Below are positions 1 through 10,462 of a DNA stretch of 64,000 nt, one piece after another. The translations under genes were made by a program, and so were the position numbers. Each line of letters starts with the position of its first letter. Positions within the stretch are counted from its first letter, which is position 1. The notes beneath the pieces were generated by a model. That model worked only from the letters and a program-made list of their open reading frames with translations. It searched no databases and had not been told where the DNA came from. Source of the DNA: Pelomonas candidula. GTDB taxonomy: Bacteria > Pseudomonadota > Gammaproteobacteria > Burkholderiales > Burkholderiaceae_C. The stretch spans positions 62,001 to 126,000 of the forward strand of contig NZ_JBIGIC010000005.1 of the NCBI RefSeq assembly GCF_043555985.1. Reading direction: 5' to 3'.

Positions 1-544
1 CCTCGTAGTCGGCGGGCGACGTCAGCACCTCGATGGCGCCGTCGTCACCGGTCACGACGTCTTCGGCGCCGGCGTCCAGCGCCACCTCCATGACCTTGTC
101 TTCCGACGTACCCGGCGCGAACAGCAGCTGGCCCACGTGCTTGAACTGGAAGGCCACCGAGCCGTCCGTGCCCATGTTGCCGCCGTACTTGCTGAAGGCG
201 TGGCGCACCTCGGCGACGGTGCGGACGCGGTTGTCCGTCATCGTGTCGATCATGATGGCCGCGCCGCCGATGCCGTAGCCCTCGTAGCGGATTTCCTCGT
301 ACGTCAGGCCATCGATGTTGCCGCTGGCCTTGTCGATGTTGTACTTGATGCGGTCGGCCGGCATGTTGGCGGCCTTGGCCTTGTCGACGGCCAGCCGCAG
401 GCGCGGGTTGTCCTTGATGTCCGGGCCACCCTGGCGAGCGGCGACCGTGATCTCACGGATGATGCGCGTCCAGATCTTGCCGCGCTTCTCGTCCTGGCGG
501 CCTTTGCGATGTTGGATGTTGGCCCATTTGGAATGTCCGGCCAT
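1..544 (-). CDS. yebC: YebC/PmpR family regulatory protein (3' end beyond window)
   Basis: YebC/TACO1-family protein, a cytoplasmic factor known as a transcriptional regulator and, in recent work on the family, as a translation factor for difficult proline stretches. The visible 181 codons begin M-A-G-H-S-K-W-A-N-I-Q-H-R-K, the hallmark N-terminus, and continue with the conserved G-G-x-x-x-x-N-x-R-L segment and the central E-x-R-Y-E-G-Y-G-x-G-G motif. The family is about 240 residues, so roughly the last 60 lie off the left edge. The start follows a GGGAG ribosome-binding site. It is divergent from the ATPase gene at 622. Confidence 0.95.
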   Translation of the reverse strand, partial: MAGHSKWANIQHRKGRQDEKRGKIWTRIIREITVAARQGGPDIKDNPRLRLAVDKAKAANMPADRIKYNIDKASGNIDGLTYEEIRYEGYGIGGAAIMIDTMTDNRVRTVAEVRHAFSKYGGNMGTDGSVAFQFKHVGQLLFAPGTSEDKVMEVALDAGAEDVVTGDDGAIEVLTSPADYE

Positions 545-621
545 AAGGTTTGGCTCCCGGCGGCTGACGGTGCAGCGGCCTGATTTATCGTTGGCAGAAG
601 AGTGATTTTAGAGGAGCGTCC

Positions 622-2178
622 ATGACCGACCCGATCCTGCTGGCCCGCCATGGCGATATCGAGTGCCTGCTGCTGCCCGCGCTGGCCAACCGCCACGGCC
701 TCATCACCGGTGCCACGGGCACCGGCAAGACCATCAGCCTGCAGAAGCTGGCGGAGAGTTTTTCCAGGCTGGGCGTGCCCGTCTTCATGGCCGACGTGAA
801 GGGCGACCTGACCGGCATCAGCCAGGCCGGCGCGCCCGGCGAGAAGCTGCTCGCCACGCTGAAGGACCGCGGCCTGGACGCGCCCGAGACGCTGGCCTGC
901 CCGACGACGCTGTGGGACGTCTTCGGCGAGCAGGGCCACCCGGTACGGGCCACCATCTCCCACATGGGCCCGCTGCTGCTGGCCCGCATGCTGGCGCTCA
1001 ACGAGACGCAGGCCGGCGTGCTGCAGATGGTGTTCAAGATCGCCGACGACCAGGGCCTGCTGCTGCTGGACCTGAAGGACCTGCGCGCCATGCTGCAGTA
1101 CGTGGGCGACAACGCCAGCCAGTTCACGACGCAGTACGGCAACGTGTCGGCCGCCAGCATCGGCGCCATCCAGCGCGGGTTGCTGCAGATCGAGGCCCAG
1201 GGTGGCGACAAATTCTTCGGCGAGCCCATGCTCAACATCGCCGACTTCATGCAAACCGACTCGGGGTTGGGTGTCATCAACATCCTGGCCGCCGACAAGC
1301 TGATGAACGCGCCGCGGCTGTACGCGACCTTCCTGCTGTGGATGCTGAGCGAGCTGTTCGAGACGCTGCCCGAGGTGGGCGACCTGGACAAGCCGAAGCT
1401 GGTGTTCTTCTTCGACGAGGCCCACCTGTTGTTCAAGGACGCACCGGACGCGCTCATCGAGCGCATCGAGCTGGTCGTGCGCCTGGTGCGCTCCAAGGGC
1501 GTGGGCGTGTACTTCGTGACGCAGAACCCGCTGGACATTCCCGATGCCGTGCTCGGCCAGCTCGGCAACCGCGTGCAGCACGCGCTGCGCGCCTTCACGC
1601 CGCGCGACCAGAAGGCCGTCAAGTCGGCCGCCGAGACGATGCGCGGCAAGCCGGGGCTGGACATTGCCGGCGCCATCACGGAGCTGGCGGTCGGCGAGGC
1701 GCTGGTCAGCCTGCTCGACGACAAGGGCCGCCCCAGCATCACCGAGCGCGTGTTCGTGCTGCCGCCGGGCAGCCAGATCGGGCCCATCACGCCGCCGCAG
1801 CGCCAGCAGCTCATCACCAGCTCGCTGGTGGCCGGCGTCTACGAGAAGCAACTGGACCGCGAATCGGCCTACGAGAAGCTGAGCGGCAAGGCGGCAACAC
1901 CTGGCCCGTCCGCTGGTGGCGGCCTGGCGGCCGAGGCCGGCCAGGTCTTCAGAGGCGGGCCCGCCACACCGGCGCCGACCGAGGCGGGCGGCGGCATGCT
2001 CGACGGGCTCAAGGACATCGTCTTCGGCAGCACCGGCCCGCGCGGCGCGCACCACCCTGGCCTGGCCGAGCAGGCCGCGCGCTCGGCCGTGCGCAGCATC
2101 GGCTCCGCCGTGGGCCGCGAGATCATCCGCGGCGTGCTGGGCAGTATCCTCGGCGGCAGCAACAGCCGCCGCCGCTGA
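622..2178 (+). CDS. HerA/YjgR-like ATPase (DUF853 family)
   Basis: A 518-residue P-loop ATPase of the DUF853 (E. coli YjgR) family, related to HerA/FtsK-type helicases. Walker A (GATGTGKT) lies at residues 30-37, and a Walker B strand ending F-F-D-E-A-H lies near residue 265, followed by an arginine-rich 'L-V-R-S-K-G-V-G' and 'T-Q-N-P' sensor region. The C-terminus carries the family's typical glycine-rich helix and a basic tail. Length is normal for the family. The biological role is not established; cytoplasmic nucleic-acid translocation is inferred from the fold. The start is the ATG 12 bp after a GAGG-type site. Confidence 0.9.
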   Translation: MTDPILLARHGDIECLLLPALANRHGLITGATGTGKTISLQKLAESFSRLGVPVFMADVKGDLTGISQAGAPGEKLLATLKDRGLDAPETLACPTTLWDVFGEQGHPVRATISHMGPLLLARMLALNETQAGVLQMVFKIADDQGLLLLDLKDLRAMLQYVGDNASQFTTQYGNVSAASIGAIQRGLLQIEAQGGDKFFGEPMLNIADFMQTDSGLGVINILAADKLMNAPRLYATFLLWMLSELFETLPEVGDLDKPKLVFFFDEAHLLFKDAPDALIERIELVVRLVRSKGVGVYFVTQNPLDIPDAVLGQLGNRVQHALRAFTPRDQKAVKSAAETMRGKPGLDIAGAITELAVGEALVSLLDDKGRPSITERVFVLPPGSQIGPITPPQRQQLITSSLVAGVYEKQLDRESAYEKLSGKAATPGPSAGGGLAAEAGQVFRGGPATPAPTEAGGGMLDGLKDIVFGSTGPRGAHHPGLAEQAARSAVRSIGSAVGREIIRGVLGSILGGSNSRRR

Positions 2179-2348
2179 CGCCGGCATCGTGATGCCTGCA
2201 CAAGCGCTTCTCGCGCTCGGCCTGGGGGCCAAGGCGCCTCACTGGCATCGCTGAGCTACCTCTCTACTCGCAGGGTTTCCACGTCGACGCCACCAGTGGC
2301 GTTGCGGCAGACTGCACACACACCCTGAGAAGTCGAAGAGGAGACCCC

Positions 2349-3911
2349 ATGAACGCTTTGAAGCAGTTGCGCATCGGGAACCGGCTCGCCGTCGCCTTCG
2401 CGATCGTGCTGGCGCTGATGCTGGTGGTGTCGGTCGTCGGCGTGCGCGGCATCTATCGCGTCGCCGCGGGGCTGGAGACGGTCTACAAAGACCGCACCGT
2501 GCCACTGGCGCAGCTCGGCGAGCTGAACAACCTGGCCACCCGCAACCGGCTCATCATTGTGGAGATGCTGCGCGCGCCGGGCTTCGACGAGATCAAGCGG
2601 CGCAGCGACGAGCTGAGCGCCAACCTCAAGCGCGGCCAGCAGTTGCTGGACAACTACCTCTCCACCCAGCTCAGCGCCGACGAAAAAATGCTGGCGGAGC
2701 GCTTCGCCGCCGCGCGCAAGGCCTACGTCGACGAGGGCCTGCTGCCGGTCAGCACGGCGCTGAGCACCGGCGGCATGAGCACGGCGCTGCAGATCTACGA
2801 GGAGAAGACGCTGCCGCTGGCGGCAAAGGCCAGCGAGCTGGCCAACCAGCTCGTCAAGCTGCAGGTCGATGTGGCCGCCGCCGAGTACGAGCAAAGCCAG
2901 GTGACGCGCACCATGGCCGTCGCCACGTCCGTGGGGTTGACGGCCGTGGCGCTCGCACTGGGCCTGGCGATGGCCTGGATGATCACCCGCTCCATCACCG
3001 TGCCGGTGCGCCAGGCCGCCGGCTTCGCCCAGGCGGTGGCCGGCGGCGATCTGACCGCCGACATCCGCACCCAGGGCCGCGACGAGATCGCCGAGCTGCT
3101 GGCCGCGCTGTCGGGCATGCGCGATGGCCTCGTGCAGATCGTGCAGCAGGTGCGCAGCGGCGCGGACTCCATCCTGACCGGCGCCGGCGAGATCGCAAAT
3201 GGCAACGCCGACCTGTCGCAGCGAACGGAGCAGCAGGCAGCCAACCTCGAGGAGACGGCCGCGTCCATGGAGCAGATGAACGCCACCGTGCGCCAGAACG
3301 CCGACACGGCGCAGACGGCCACGCAGCTCGCCACATCCGCCAGCAGCGTGGCCGTGCGCGGCGGCGACGTCGTGCAGCAGGTCATCACGACGATGGGCGA
3401 CATCTCGGCCAGCTCGAAGAAGATCGCCGACATCATCGGCACCATCGACGGCATCGCGTTCCAGACCAACATCCTGGCGCTGAACGCCGCCGTCGAGGCC
3501 GCCCGCGCGGGCGAGCAGGGTCGCGGCTTCGCGGTCGTGGCCGGCGAGGTGCGAGCGCTGGCGCAGCGCAGCGCACAGGCGGCGCGGGAGATCAAGGCGT
3601 TGATCGGCACCAGCGTGGACAACGTCGACGCCGGCTCCCGCCTCGTCGGCGAAGCCGGCGAGACGATGACCGAGATCGTGTCCCAGGTGAAACGCGTGGC
3701 CGACCTGATCGGTGAGATCGGCTCTGCCACGCACGAGCAGACCACCGGCATCGGCCAGGTCAGCGAGGCGATCTCGCAGCTCGACCGCGTCACGCAACAG
3801 AACGCGGCGCTGGTGGAAGAGGCCGCCGCGGCCGCGGACAGCCTGCGCGGCCAGGCGCAGCGCATGAACGAGGCGGTCAGCGTCTTCCGGCTCTCCGGCC
3901 GCGAGCGCTGA
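2349..3911 (+). CDS. Methyl-accepting chemotaxis protein
   Basis: Transmembrane chemoreceptor of 520 residues. TM1 is at about residues 11-33, followed by a periplasmic four-helix-type sensor (about 34-185), TM2 near 190-212, a HAMP domain and the cytoplasmic signalling helix pair. The highly conserved hairpin tip (N-I-L-A-L-N-A-A-V-E-A-A-R-A-G-E-Q-G-R-G-F) is near residues 374-394. It relays ligand state to CheA/CheW. There is no C-terminal CheR-binding pentapeptide. The start follows a GAGGAGA-type site. It resembles the receptor at 40404 in architecture but its sensor sequence differs, so the ligand cannot be named. Confidence 0.96.
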   Translation: MNALKQLRIGNRLAVAFAIVLALMLVVSVVGVRGIYRVAAGLETVYKDRTVPLAQLGELNNLATRNRLIIVEMLRAPGFDEIKRRSDELSANLKRGQQLLDNYLSTQLSADEKMLAERFAAARKAYVDEGLLPVSTALSTGGMSTALQIYEEKTLPLAAKASELANQLVKLQVDVAAAEYEQSQVTRTMAVATSVGLTAVALALGLAMAWMITRSITVPVRQAAGFAQAVAGGDLTADIRTQGRDEIAELLAALSGMRDGLVQIVQQVRSGADSILTGAGEIANGNADLSQRTEQQAANLEETAASMEQMNATVRQNADTAQTATQLATSASSVAVRGGDVVQQVITTMGDISASSKKIADIIGTIDGIAFQTNILALNAAVEAARAGEQGRGFAVVAGEVRALAQRSAQAAREIKALIGTSVDNVDAGSRLVGEAGETMTEIVSQVKRVADLIGEIGSATHEQTTGIGQVSEAISQLDRVTQQNAALVEEAAAAADSLRGQAQRMNEAVSVFRLSGRER

Positions 3912-3987
3912 GCGCCGTTCGCGCCGCGACGATCCCGCCCGTCGCACCGCGCTGGCACACGGCGCGGCGCGGCATGATGCTGGCCCC

Positions 3988-5061
3988 ATGAAACCGCTGC
4001 GTTCGCAATACAACTGGCGCGTCCACCTCGGCGGAACGGTCGGCATCTGCGTCGTCGTCGGCCTGCTGAACTACCTGTTCCGCGGCGAGGCCTTCTGGCT
4101 GGGCATGCTGTATTCGTTCGCCATCGGCGTGCAGATCTCGGTCTACGTGGCGTTGCTGCAGACCGCGGTGGCGTGGCTGCTGGTGCGCCGGTATGGCGAC
4201 GTGTCCATCCTGCGCAGCGTCTGGGTCTCGTGGGGCTTGATGCTGCCCTGCCTGATGGTCGCATCCGTGATTGGCTACACGGGGGGCATCTGGCTGGCCG
4301 ACTGGGTCAGCGGCCAGCAGTCGCTGGCGCCGTGGGAGCTTGCCGACCACCGCGTCACCCGCTCCATCGCCTTCACGCTGCTGGCGTCGGTGCTCGGCTC
4401 GATGGTCTTCGTCTGGACGTTCAAGCTCAACGCGCTGAAGCTCGACCAGGCCGAGGCCCTGCGCCAGGCCGCCGAGGCTCGGCTCGCGCTGCTGCAAAGC
4501 CAGCTCGAGCCGCACATGCTGTTCAACACGCTGGCCCATCTGCGCGTGCTGATCAAGCGGCAGCCCGACGAGGCGCAGCGCATGCTGGACCGCCTCATCG
4601 ACTACCTGCGCGCCACGCTGCAGGCCAGCCGCGCGACCGAGCACGCGCTGGCCGACGAGTTCGAGCGGCTGTCGGACTACCTCGCGCTGATGCAGTTGCG
4701 CATGGGACAGCGCCTGCACGTGCGGCTGGACCTGCCGGCCGGCGTGGTCGGCACTGCCATCCCACCACTGCTGCTGCAGCCGCTGGTGGAGAACGCCATC
4801 AAGCACGGGCTGGAGCCACACGAGGCCGGCGGCGAGCTGCGCGTGTCGGCGGCGCGCGACGGCGAGCGGCTGGTGCTGGAGGTGGCGGACAGCGGCGCCG
4901 GGCTTGGCGACACCAGCGCGCTGGCCGACGTCGGCACCGGCTTCGGCCTGGCCCAGGTGCGCGAGCGCCTGGCGCACCGCTACGGCGACACGGCACGGTT
5001 CGAGCTGAAACCCAAGCCGGGCGGTGGCAGCGTCGCCCGCATCGAGATTCCACTGACATGA
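3988..5061 (+). CDS. LytS/AlgZ-type sensor histidine kinase
   Basis: A 357-residue membrane histidine kinase. About four transmembrane segments occupy the first 150 residues, a short coiled stretch follows, then a His_kinase domain with the phospho-acceptor His176 in the 'Q-L-E-P-H-M-L-F-N-T-L' motif, and a HATPase domain with the N-box 'L-V-E-N-A-I-K-H-G' near residue 267 and G-boxes 'D-S-G-A-G-L' and 'G-T-G-F-G-L'. Its stop overlaps the start of the LytTR regulator by 4 bp (ATGA), so the two are translationally coupled. No periplasmic ligand domain is visible, so the signal is probably sensed in the membrane. Confidence 0.93.
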   Translation: MKPLRSQYNWRVHLGGTVGICVVVGLLNYLFRGEAFWLGMLYSFAIGVQISVYVALLQTAVAWLLVRRYGDVSILRSVWVSWGLMLPCLMVASVIGYTGGIWLADWVSGQQSLAPWELADHRVTRSIAFTLLASVLGSMVFVWTFKLNALKLDQAEALRQAAEARLALLQSQLEPHMLFNTLAHLRVLIKRQPDEAQRMLDRLIDYLRATLQASRATEHALADEFERLSDYLALMQLRMGQRLHVRLDLPAGVVGTAIPPLLLQPLVENAIKHGLEPHEAGGELRVSAARDGERLVLEVADSGAGLGDTSALADVGTGFGLAQVRERLAHRYGDTARFELKPKPGGGSVARIEIPLT

Positions 5062-5840
5062 CCACCGCCCTGATCGCCGAAGACGAACCACTGCTGGCCG
5101 ACAACCTGCGCGCCGAGCTGACCACCGCGTGGCCGGCGCTGCGCCTCGTGGCGCAGGCGGGCAGCGGCACGGCGGCCGTGGAGCTGACGCTGCGGCACCG
5201 GCCGCAGGTCTGCTTCCTGGACATCCGCATGCCGGGCCTCACCGGGCTGGAAGCCGCCCAGGCCATCGCCGAGGACTGGCCGGCCGATGCCGGCGCCCTG
5301 CCCCTGTTCGTCTTCGTGACGGCCTACGACCAGTACGCGCTGCAGGCCTTCGATGCCGCGGCGGCCGACTACCTGCTCAAGCCCGTCACGCCCGAGCGGC
5401 TCGCTCAGAGCGTGGCTCGGCTGCAAGCCCGGCTCGCGCAGCCCGTGTCTCTGGCTGAAGGCGACGCGACGCTGTCCACGCTGCGTCAGCTGCTGAGCCA
5501 GGCTGCGCCCGCGCCGCAGCTGCGCCACCTGCAGGCGGCCGTGGGCGACGCCATCGAACTGGTGCCGGTGGACGATCTCGTCTACCTGGAGGCCGCCGAC
5601 AAATACGTGCGCGCCGTGACGGCGACGCGCGACTACTGGGTGCGCGTGCCGCTGCGCGAGCTGGCACCGCAGCTGGACCCGACCCGCTTCTGGCAGGTGC
5701 ACCGGGCCACCGTCGTCAACGTCGACGCCGTGGCCCGCGCGCTGCGTCAGGAGAACGGCACCGTGCTGCTGGAACTGCGTCAGCGTGCGGAAAAGTTGAC
5801 CGTCAGCCGCGTGCACGCCTGCCGTTTCAAAGCCTTGTAG
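5058..5840 (+). CDS. LytTR-family response regulator
   Basis: A 260-residue response regulator: receiver domain (about 1-120) with the acidic pair E-D-E near the N-terminus, phospho-acceptor Asp55 in 'C-F-L-D-I-R-M-P-G', and the conserved Lys of 'L-L-K-P-V'. The C-terminal LytTR DNA-binding domain (about 150-258) carries 'Y-L-E-A-A-D-K-Y' and 'F-W-Q-V-H-R-A-T-V-V-N'. The start ATG lies inside the kinase stop. It is the cognate partner of the upstream LytS-type kinase, similar to AlgZ/AlgR and YehU/YehT pairs; the regulon is unknown. Confidence 0.94.
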   Translation: MTTALIAEDEPLLADNLRAELTTAWPALRLVAQAGSGTAAVELTLRHRPQVCFLDIRMPGLTGLEAAQAIAEDWPADAGALPLFVFVTAYDQYALQAFDAAAADYLLKPVTPERLAQSVARLQARLAQPVSLAEGDATLSTLRQLLSQAAPAPQLRHLQAAVGDAIELVPVDDLVYLEAADKYVRAVTATRDYWVRVPLRELAPQLDPTRFWQVHRATVVNVDAVARALRQENGTVLLELRQRAEKLTVSRVHACRFKAL

Positions 5841-5846
5841 CTCCAA

Positions 5847-5880
5847 AACGATGGAAACTGTATAAACGGTTTTCATCGTT
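5847..5880. promoter_or_regulatory. 34-bp near-perfect palindrome containing a -10-like box
   Basis: Two 17-bp arms pair in all but one position and two G-T pairs; the outer arms are AACGATGG and T-CATCGTT. TATAAA at 5861-5866 sits in the centre and the palindrome ends on the base before the ATG at 5881. It is much more AT-rich than its surroundings. It is read here as an autoregulatory operator overlapping the promoter of the next gene; a terminator for the two-component pair is the alternative. Confidence 0.6.
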
Positions 5881-6135
5881 ATGAGCCACAAACCCAAACC
5901 CGCCCCCGTCGAACGCGCCAGGCTCGTGCGCGACGGCTTCACTATGCCCGAGGCGGACTACGCCTTGATCGCCGAGCTGAAGCACCGCCTGCACGACGTC
6001 AAGCGCGAGGCCAAGAAGAGCGAGCTGCTGCGCGCCGGGTTGCAGGCGCTCGCCTTGCTGGACGCCAAGGGTCTGGCAGCCGCGCTGGACCGCCTGGAGC
6101 CCGTCAAGACTGGTCGCCCGCGCAAGACCGGCTGA
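5881..6135 (+). CDS. Small ribbon-helix-helix-like protein
   Basis: An 84-residue basic protein not assigned to a named family. The middle (about residues 16-58) resembles a ribbon-helix-helix fold: a short strand 'D-G-F-T-M-P', a helix 'A-D-Y-A-L-I-A-E-L-K-H-R-L' and a second helix 'K-K-S-E-L-L-R-A-G-L-Q-A-L', the last being like the S-x-S-E-L-I-R helix of RHH repressors. The tail is basic (K-T-G-R-P-R-K-T-G). No Shine-Dalgarno sequence precedes the ATG, which directly abuts a palindrome with an internal -10 box. The membrane-protein gene follows 10 bp later, so they are probably one operon. DNA binding is inferred. Confidence 0.72.
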   Translation: MSHKPKPAPVERARLVRDGFTMPEADYALIAELKHRLHDVKREAKKSELLRAGLQALALLDAKGLAAALDRLEPVKTGRPRKTG

Positions 6136-6145
6136 GGAGACATCC

Positions 6146-6964
6146 ATGAACGACGCAACCTACTGGTGGCACCTGCTGTGCGCCATCGCCGGCCTCAACC
6201 TCGTGGCCTGGACGGCTTCGACCGCCTGGCTGCACCGCAACCGGCCGGACGGCACGACCTGGCCCCACCAGCGCCTGCAGCTGCTGCTGTCGGCGCTCTA
6301 CGTGCTGGGTTGCGGCTACCGGTCCTTCCTGCCGGTGTTCGACGTGCCGCGCGTCGTCATGGTGGACTCCTTCGCATCCAGCGTCATCGTCGGCCGCACG
6401 GTGGCCACCATCGCCGAGCTGAGCTTCGCCGCCCAGTGGGCGCTGCTGCTGCGCGGGGCGGCGCTGACGACCGGCCACCGCTTCAGCCTGCGGGTGGCGC
6501 ACGCCATCGTGCCGCTGATCGCCATCGCCGAGATCAACTCCTGGAACGCCGTGCTGACCACGCGCAACATCGGCCACGTGGCCGAGGAGACGCTGTGGGG
6601 CACGGTCGCCGTGCTCAGCGTGCTGGCCATGCTGGCCATGTGGCCGCTGGCCACGGCGCGCGGGCGGCGCTGGCTGGGCATGGCCATCGTGGCCGGCGCC
6701 CTGTACGCGACCTACATGTTCACGGTCGACGTGCCGATGTACTGGGCGCGCTGGGTAGCCGACGAAGCCGCCGGCCGGGCCTACCCCACGCTGGCCGCCG
6801 GCATCATCGATGCGTCAGACCGCTGGACCGTCTCGCACGACTGGGCACACTGGCGCAGCGAGGTGGTGTGGATGACGCTGTACTTCAGCGTCGCCGTCTG
6901 GATCAGCATCGCGCTGGCGCATGTGCGGCTGCCGCTGCGGGTGGAGCGGCGCCCGCATCCTTAG
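6146..6964 (+). CDS. Integral membrane protein of unknown function
   Basis: A 272-residue protein with about seven hydrophobic segments, starting with 'Y-W-W-H-L-L-C-A-I-A-G-L-N' and ending in a short basic tail. I do not recognise the family. Conserved-looking polar residues inside the membrane region (Arg near 'G-Y-R-S-F', 'V-G-R-T-V', Glu-rich 'I-A-E-L', 'I-A-E-I-N-S-W-N', 'V-A-E-E-T-L-W-G') could form a functional core. It has a good GAGGAGA ribosome-binding site overlapping the stop of the RHH-like gene, which suggests co-transcription. A transporter, sensor or enzyme cannot be told apart from sequence alone. Confidence 0.85.
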   Translation: MNDATYWWHLLCAIAGLNLVAWTASTAWLHRNRPDGTTWPHQRLQLLLSALYVLGCGYRSFLPVFDVPRVVMVDSFASSVIVGRTVATIAELSFAAQWALLLRGAALTTGHRFSLRVAHAIVPLIAIAEINSWNAVLTTRNIGHVAEETLWGTVAVLSVLAMLAMWPLATARGRRWLGMAIVAGALYATYMFTVDVPMYWARWVADEAAGRAYPTLAAGIIDASDRWTVSHDWAHWRSEVVWMTLYFSVAVWISIALAHVRLPLRVERRPHP

Positions 6965-7018
6965 AATCGGCGGCATCGCGGGCCTGGGACACGGCCCGCT
7001 TCCATTTCACAGCCGACG

Positions 7019-8827
<1,809 letters not shown>

Positions 8828-8830
8828 GAC

Positions 8831-9046
8831 TCAGCTGTGCAGCACCGCCGACGTTTCGTCGGCGGCGCAGACCACCGGGCTGGCGTAGTCCCGTCCCACG
8901 ACGGTACGCGCGAAGAAATAGTTCTCGCGCGCCTTGTCGCTCAGATCGTCGAGTTGCACGGCGCCCTGCGCATCGCAGGGGAAGGACAGCGCCCGGCCGC
9001 TCCGGAACAGCGACCTGAAGCGCAATTCGAAGTGGGAGGCGTTCAT
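8831..9046 (-). CDS. Small conserved protein, copy 1 of a paralogous pair
   Basis: A 71-residue protein (M-N-A-S-H-F-E-L-R-F...) clearly paralogous to the protein at 10120-10344. Shared signature: E-L-R-F-x-S-L-F-x-x-G-R-A-L, F-P-C-D-A-Q-G, L-S-D-x-A-R-x-N-Y, F-A-R-x-V-V-G-R-x-x-A-x-P-x-V. There is no signal peptide or membrane segment, so it is probably cytoplasmic. The start is chosen at the ATG 9 bp after GAGGT; a longer in-frame reading begins at 9142 without such a site. It lies downstream of a binding-protein gene on the same strand. The family is unnamed as far as I can tell. Confidence 0.82.
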   Translation of the reverse strand: MNASHFELRFRSLFRSGRALSFPCDAQGAVQLDDLSDKARENYFFARTVVGRDYASPVVCAADETSAVLHS

Positions 9047-9249
9047 GTCTGTACCTCGTCGAAACCTGCTCCGACACCTTGAAAACGGGTGAAGGCGCAG
9101 GGGCGATGACCGTGGCACGGGTAAGTCTTGTATCGACAGCATCTGCCTCTGGGTTGAGGGGCGGTCGCTTCAGAAGCGCCGGGAAAACACGGCAATCCAG
9201 ACCGCGCCGGCCGGCCCCCACCGGTCCGAAGGACAGCTTCTCCTGCTGA

Positions 9250-10014
9250 TCAGACGGGCATGCGGTCATCGCCGAACTCTTCCAGCGCACGCTGGTAGAG
9301 CCGGGTGATGCTGCCATCACGGTGCAGGCTGTCGACCGCCTTCGTCAGCCGTTCGATCAACGCCGGCGTGGCGCTGCGCCGCGACAGGTGCAGCCAGAAG
9401 GTCTGCCGCTCCACGACCAGCGGGCGGGCGAACTCCTGCATGCGCAGGCCCACCCCCCGCGCGGCACCGAACAGTCCGAGGTTGCTGCCGTAGGCGGCGT
9501 CCACGCGCCGGCCCATCAGCATCTGGATGGCATGCTCGTTGCTGTTCACCCACTGCACGCGCAGGTACGGCACGCGGGCCAGGCTTTCGGGCATGGGGAA
9601 GCTGCGCGGCACGGCCAGAGAGAGGTGCGACAGATCCTCCAGCCGTTGCAGCGGCGCCTCCCGGCGGCTCACCAGCACGGTCGGCAACGGCAGCACCGGC
9701 GCTACCTGGTGGGCGACAGCCTTGATCTCGTCGTTGGTGAAGCGCAGCACCATGTCGGTACTGCCGTCCTGCAGGCTCAGCACCGTGCGGGCGTAGGGAA
9801 CGACGCGGTTCTCCGCCGCCAGGCCGGCACGCTGGGCGATCAGCAGCCCGATCTCAACCATCAGCCCACTGGGGCCCTGGGGACCGACGCGCCCGAAAGG
9901 CTCGGACTGGATGGTATCGATGCGCAGCACGACCGGCTCGGCCGCCTGGGCGCTGCCGACCGGCAGGCAGGCGAACAGACTCGCCACGCACACGCTGCGC
10001 CGACGATCAGACAT
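9250..10014 (-). CDS. Periplasmic solute-binding-type protein (family 3)
   Basis: About 254 residues: signal peptide (M-S-D-R-R-R-S... cleaving after G-S-A-Q-A) followed by a bacterial extracellular solute-binding fold of family 3, with 'P-F-G', 'G-L-M-V-E-I-G', 'D-M-V-L-R-F-T-N' and a C-terminal 'D-G-S-I-T-R-L-Y'. No permease or ATPase gene is nearby, so it may be an orphan sensor or binding component; the ligand is unknown. The start at 10014 gives a normal signal peptide; an in-frame ATG at 10050 adds 12 residues, and neither has a clear ribosome-binding site. It forms a module with the small gene downstream. Confidence 0.8.
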   Translation of the reverse strand: MSDRRRSVCVASLFACLPVGSAQAAEPVVLRIDTIQSEPFGRVGPQGPSGLMVEIGLLIAQRAGLAAENRVVPYARTVLSLQDGSTDMVLRFTNDEIKAVAHQVAPVLPLPTVLVSRREAPLQRLEDLSHLSLAVPRSFPMPESLARVPYLRVQWVNSNEHAIQMLMGRRVDAAYGSNLGLFGAARGVGLRMQEFARPLVVERQTFWLHLSRRSATPALIERLTKAVDSLHRDGSITRLYQRALEEFGDDRMPV

Positions 10015-10119
10015 CACCTCGCGGGTCGGCCCTCCCATTCTTCTTGGCATGGGGAGATTGCATCACGGCCAGGCTCCCGGGCCGTTGACTTGCGACAACG
10101 CAGCAACTTCGGCGGAGGC

Positions 10120-10344
10120 TCAATCTCGAGCCCCGCCGCAACGCAGCACGATGGGCGTGGCGAATTCACGCCCGACGACGGCGCGGGCGAACAGGTAGTT
10201 CTGCCGCGCCCGGTCGCTCAGCGCGTCGAGCCTGACGCCGCCCTGCGCATCGCAGGGGAAGGCCAGCGCTCGGCCGGCCTGGAACAGGGACTCGAAACGC
10301 AGCTCGTAGTCGTCGCACATCAGGGGTAGGGGGCGTGAGTTCAT
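10120..10344 (-). CDS. Small conserved protein, copy 2 of a paralogous pair
   Basis: A 74-residue protein aligned over almost its full length with the one at 8831-9046: E-L-R-F-E-S-L-F-Q-A-G-R-A-L-A-F-P-C-D-A, then L-D-A-L-S-D-R-A-R-Q-N-Y-L-F-A-R and V-V-G-R-E-F-A-T-P. The start has GAGGT seven bases upstream, in a leader (ACGAGGT) also seen before copy 1. It lies between two binding-protein genes on the same strand and probably shares their transcript. Function unknown; the single conserved Cys in 'F-P-C-D-A' could bind metal or be redox active, which is speculation. Confidence 0.82.
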   Translation of the reverse strand: MNSRPLPLMCDDYELRFESLFQAGRALAFPCDAQGGVRLDALSDRARQNYLFARAVVGREFATPIVLRCGGARD

Positions 10345-10462
10345 GGCGGCACCTCGTCTGATTGCAGACTAGGCGCCGCCCCGCCCCCCTGCCCGTGAAT
10401 ACGTCGCAGCCGGCGCCCTCACCCCCCGCGGTTGACCGCCCGGGCGCCAAGATGTCACGCCA

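Noticed and set aside
304..2232. A long open frame on the minus strand opposite the ATPase gene (642 codons)
   Set aside because: Its composition (Ala, Arg, Gly, His, Gln rich) is what the reverse strand of a GC-rich gene gives. The plus-strand frame has Walker motifs and a conserved family.
5847..5880. LexA/SOS box reading of the palindrome (ACTGT...ACGGT)
   Set aside because: The half-sites do not match CTGT-N8-ACAG spacing, and the full dyad extends well beyond an SOS box.
8845..8865. Hairpin CCGCCGAC-N5-GTCGGCGG as terminator of glnS
   Set aside because: It lies inside the coding sequence of the convergent small gene and has no T-run; it may help termination but is not supported as a distinct terminator.
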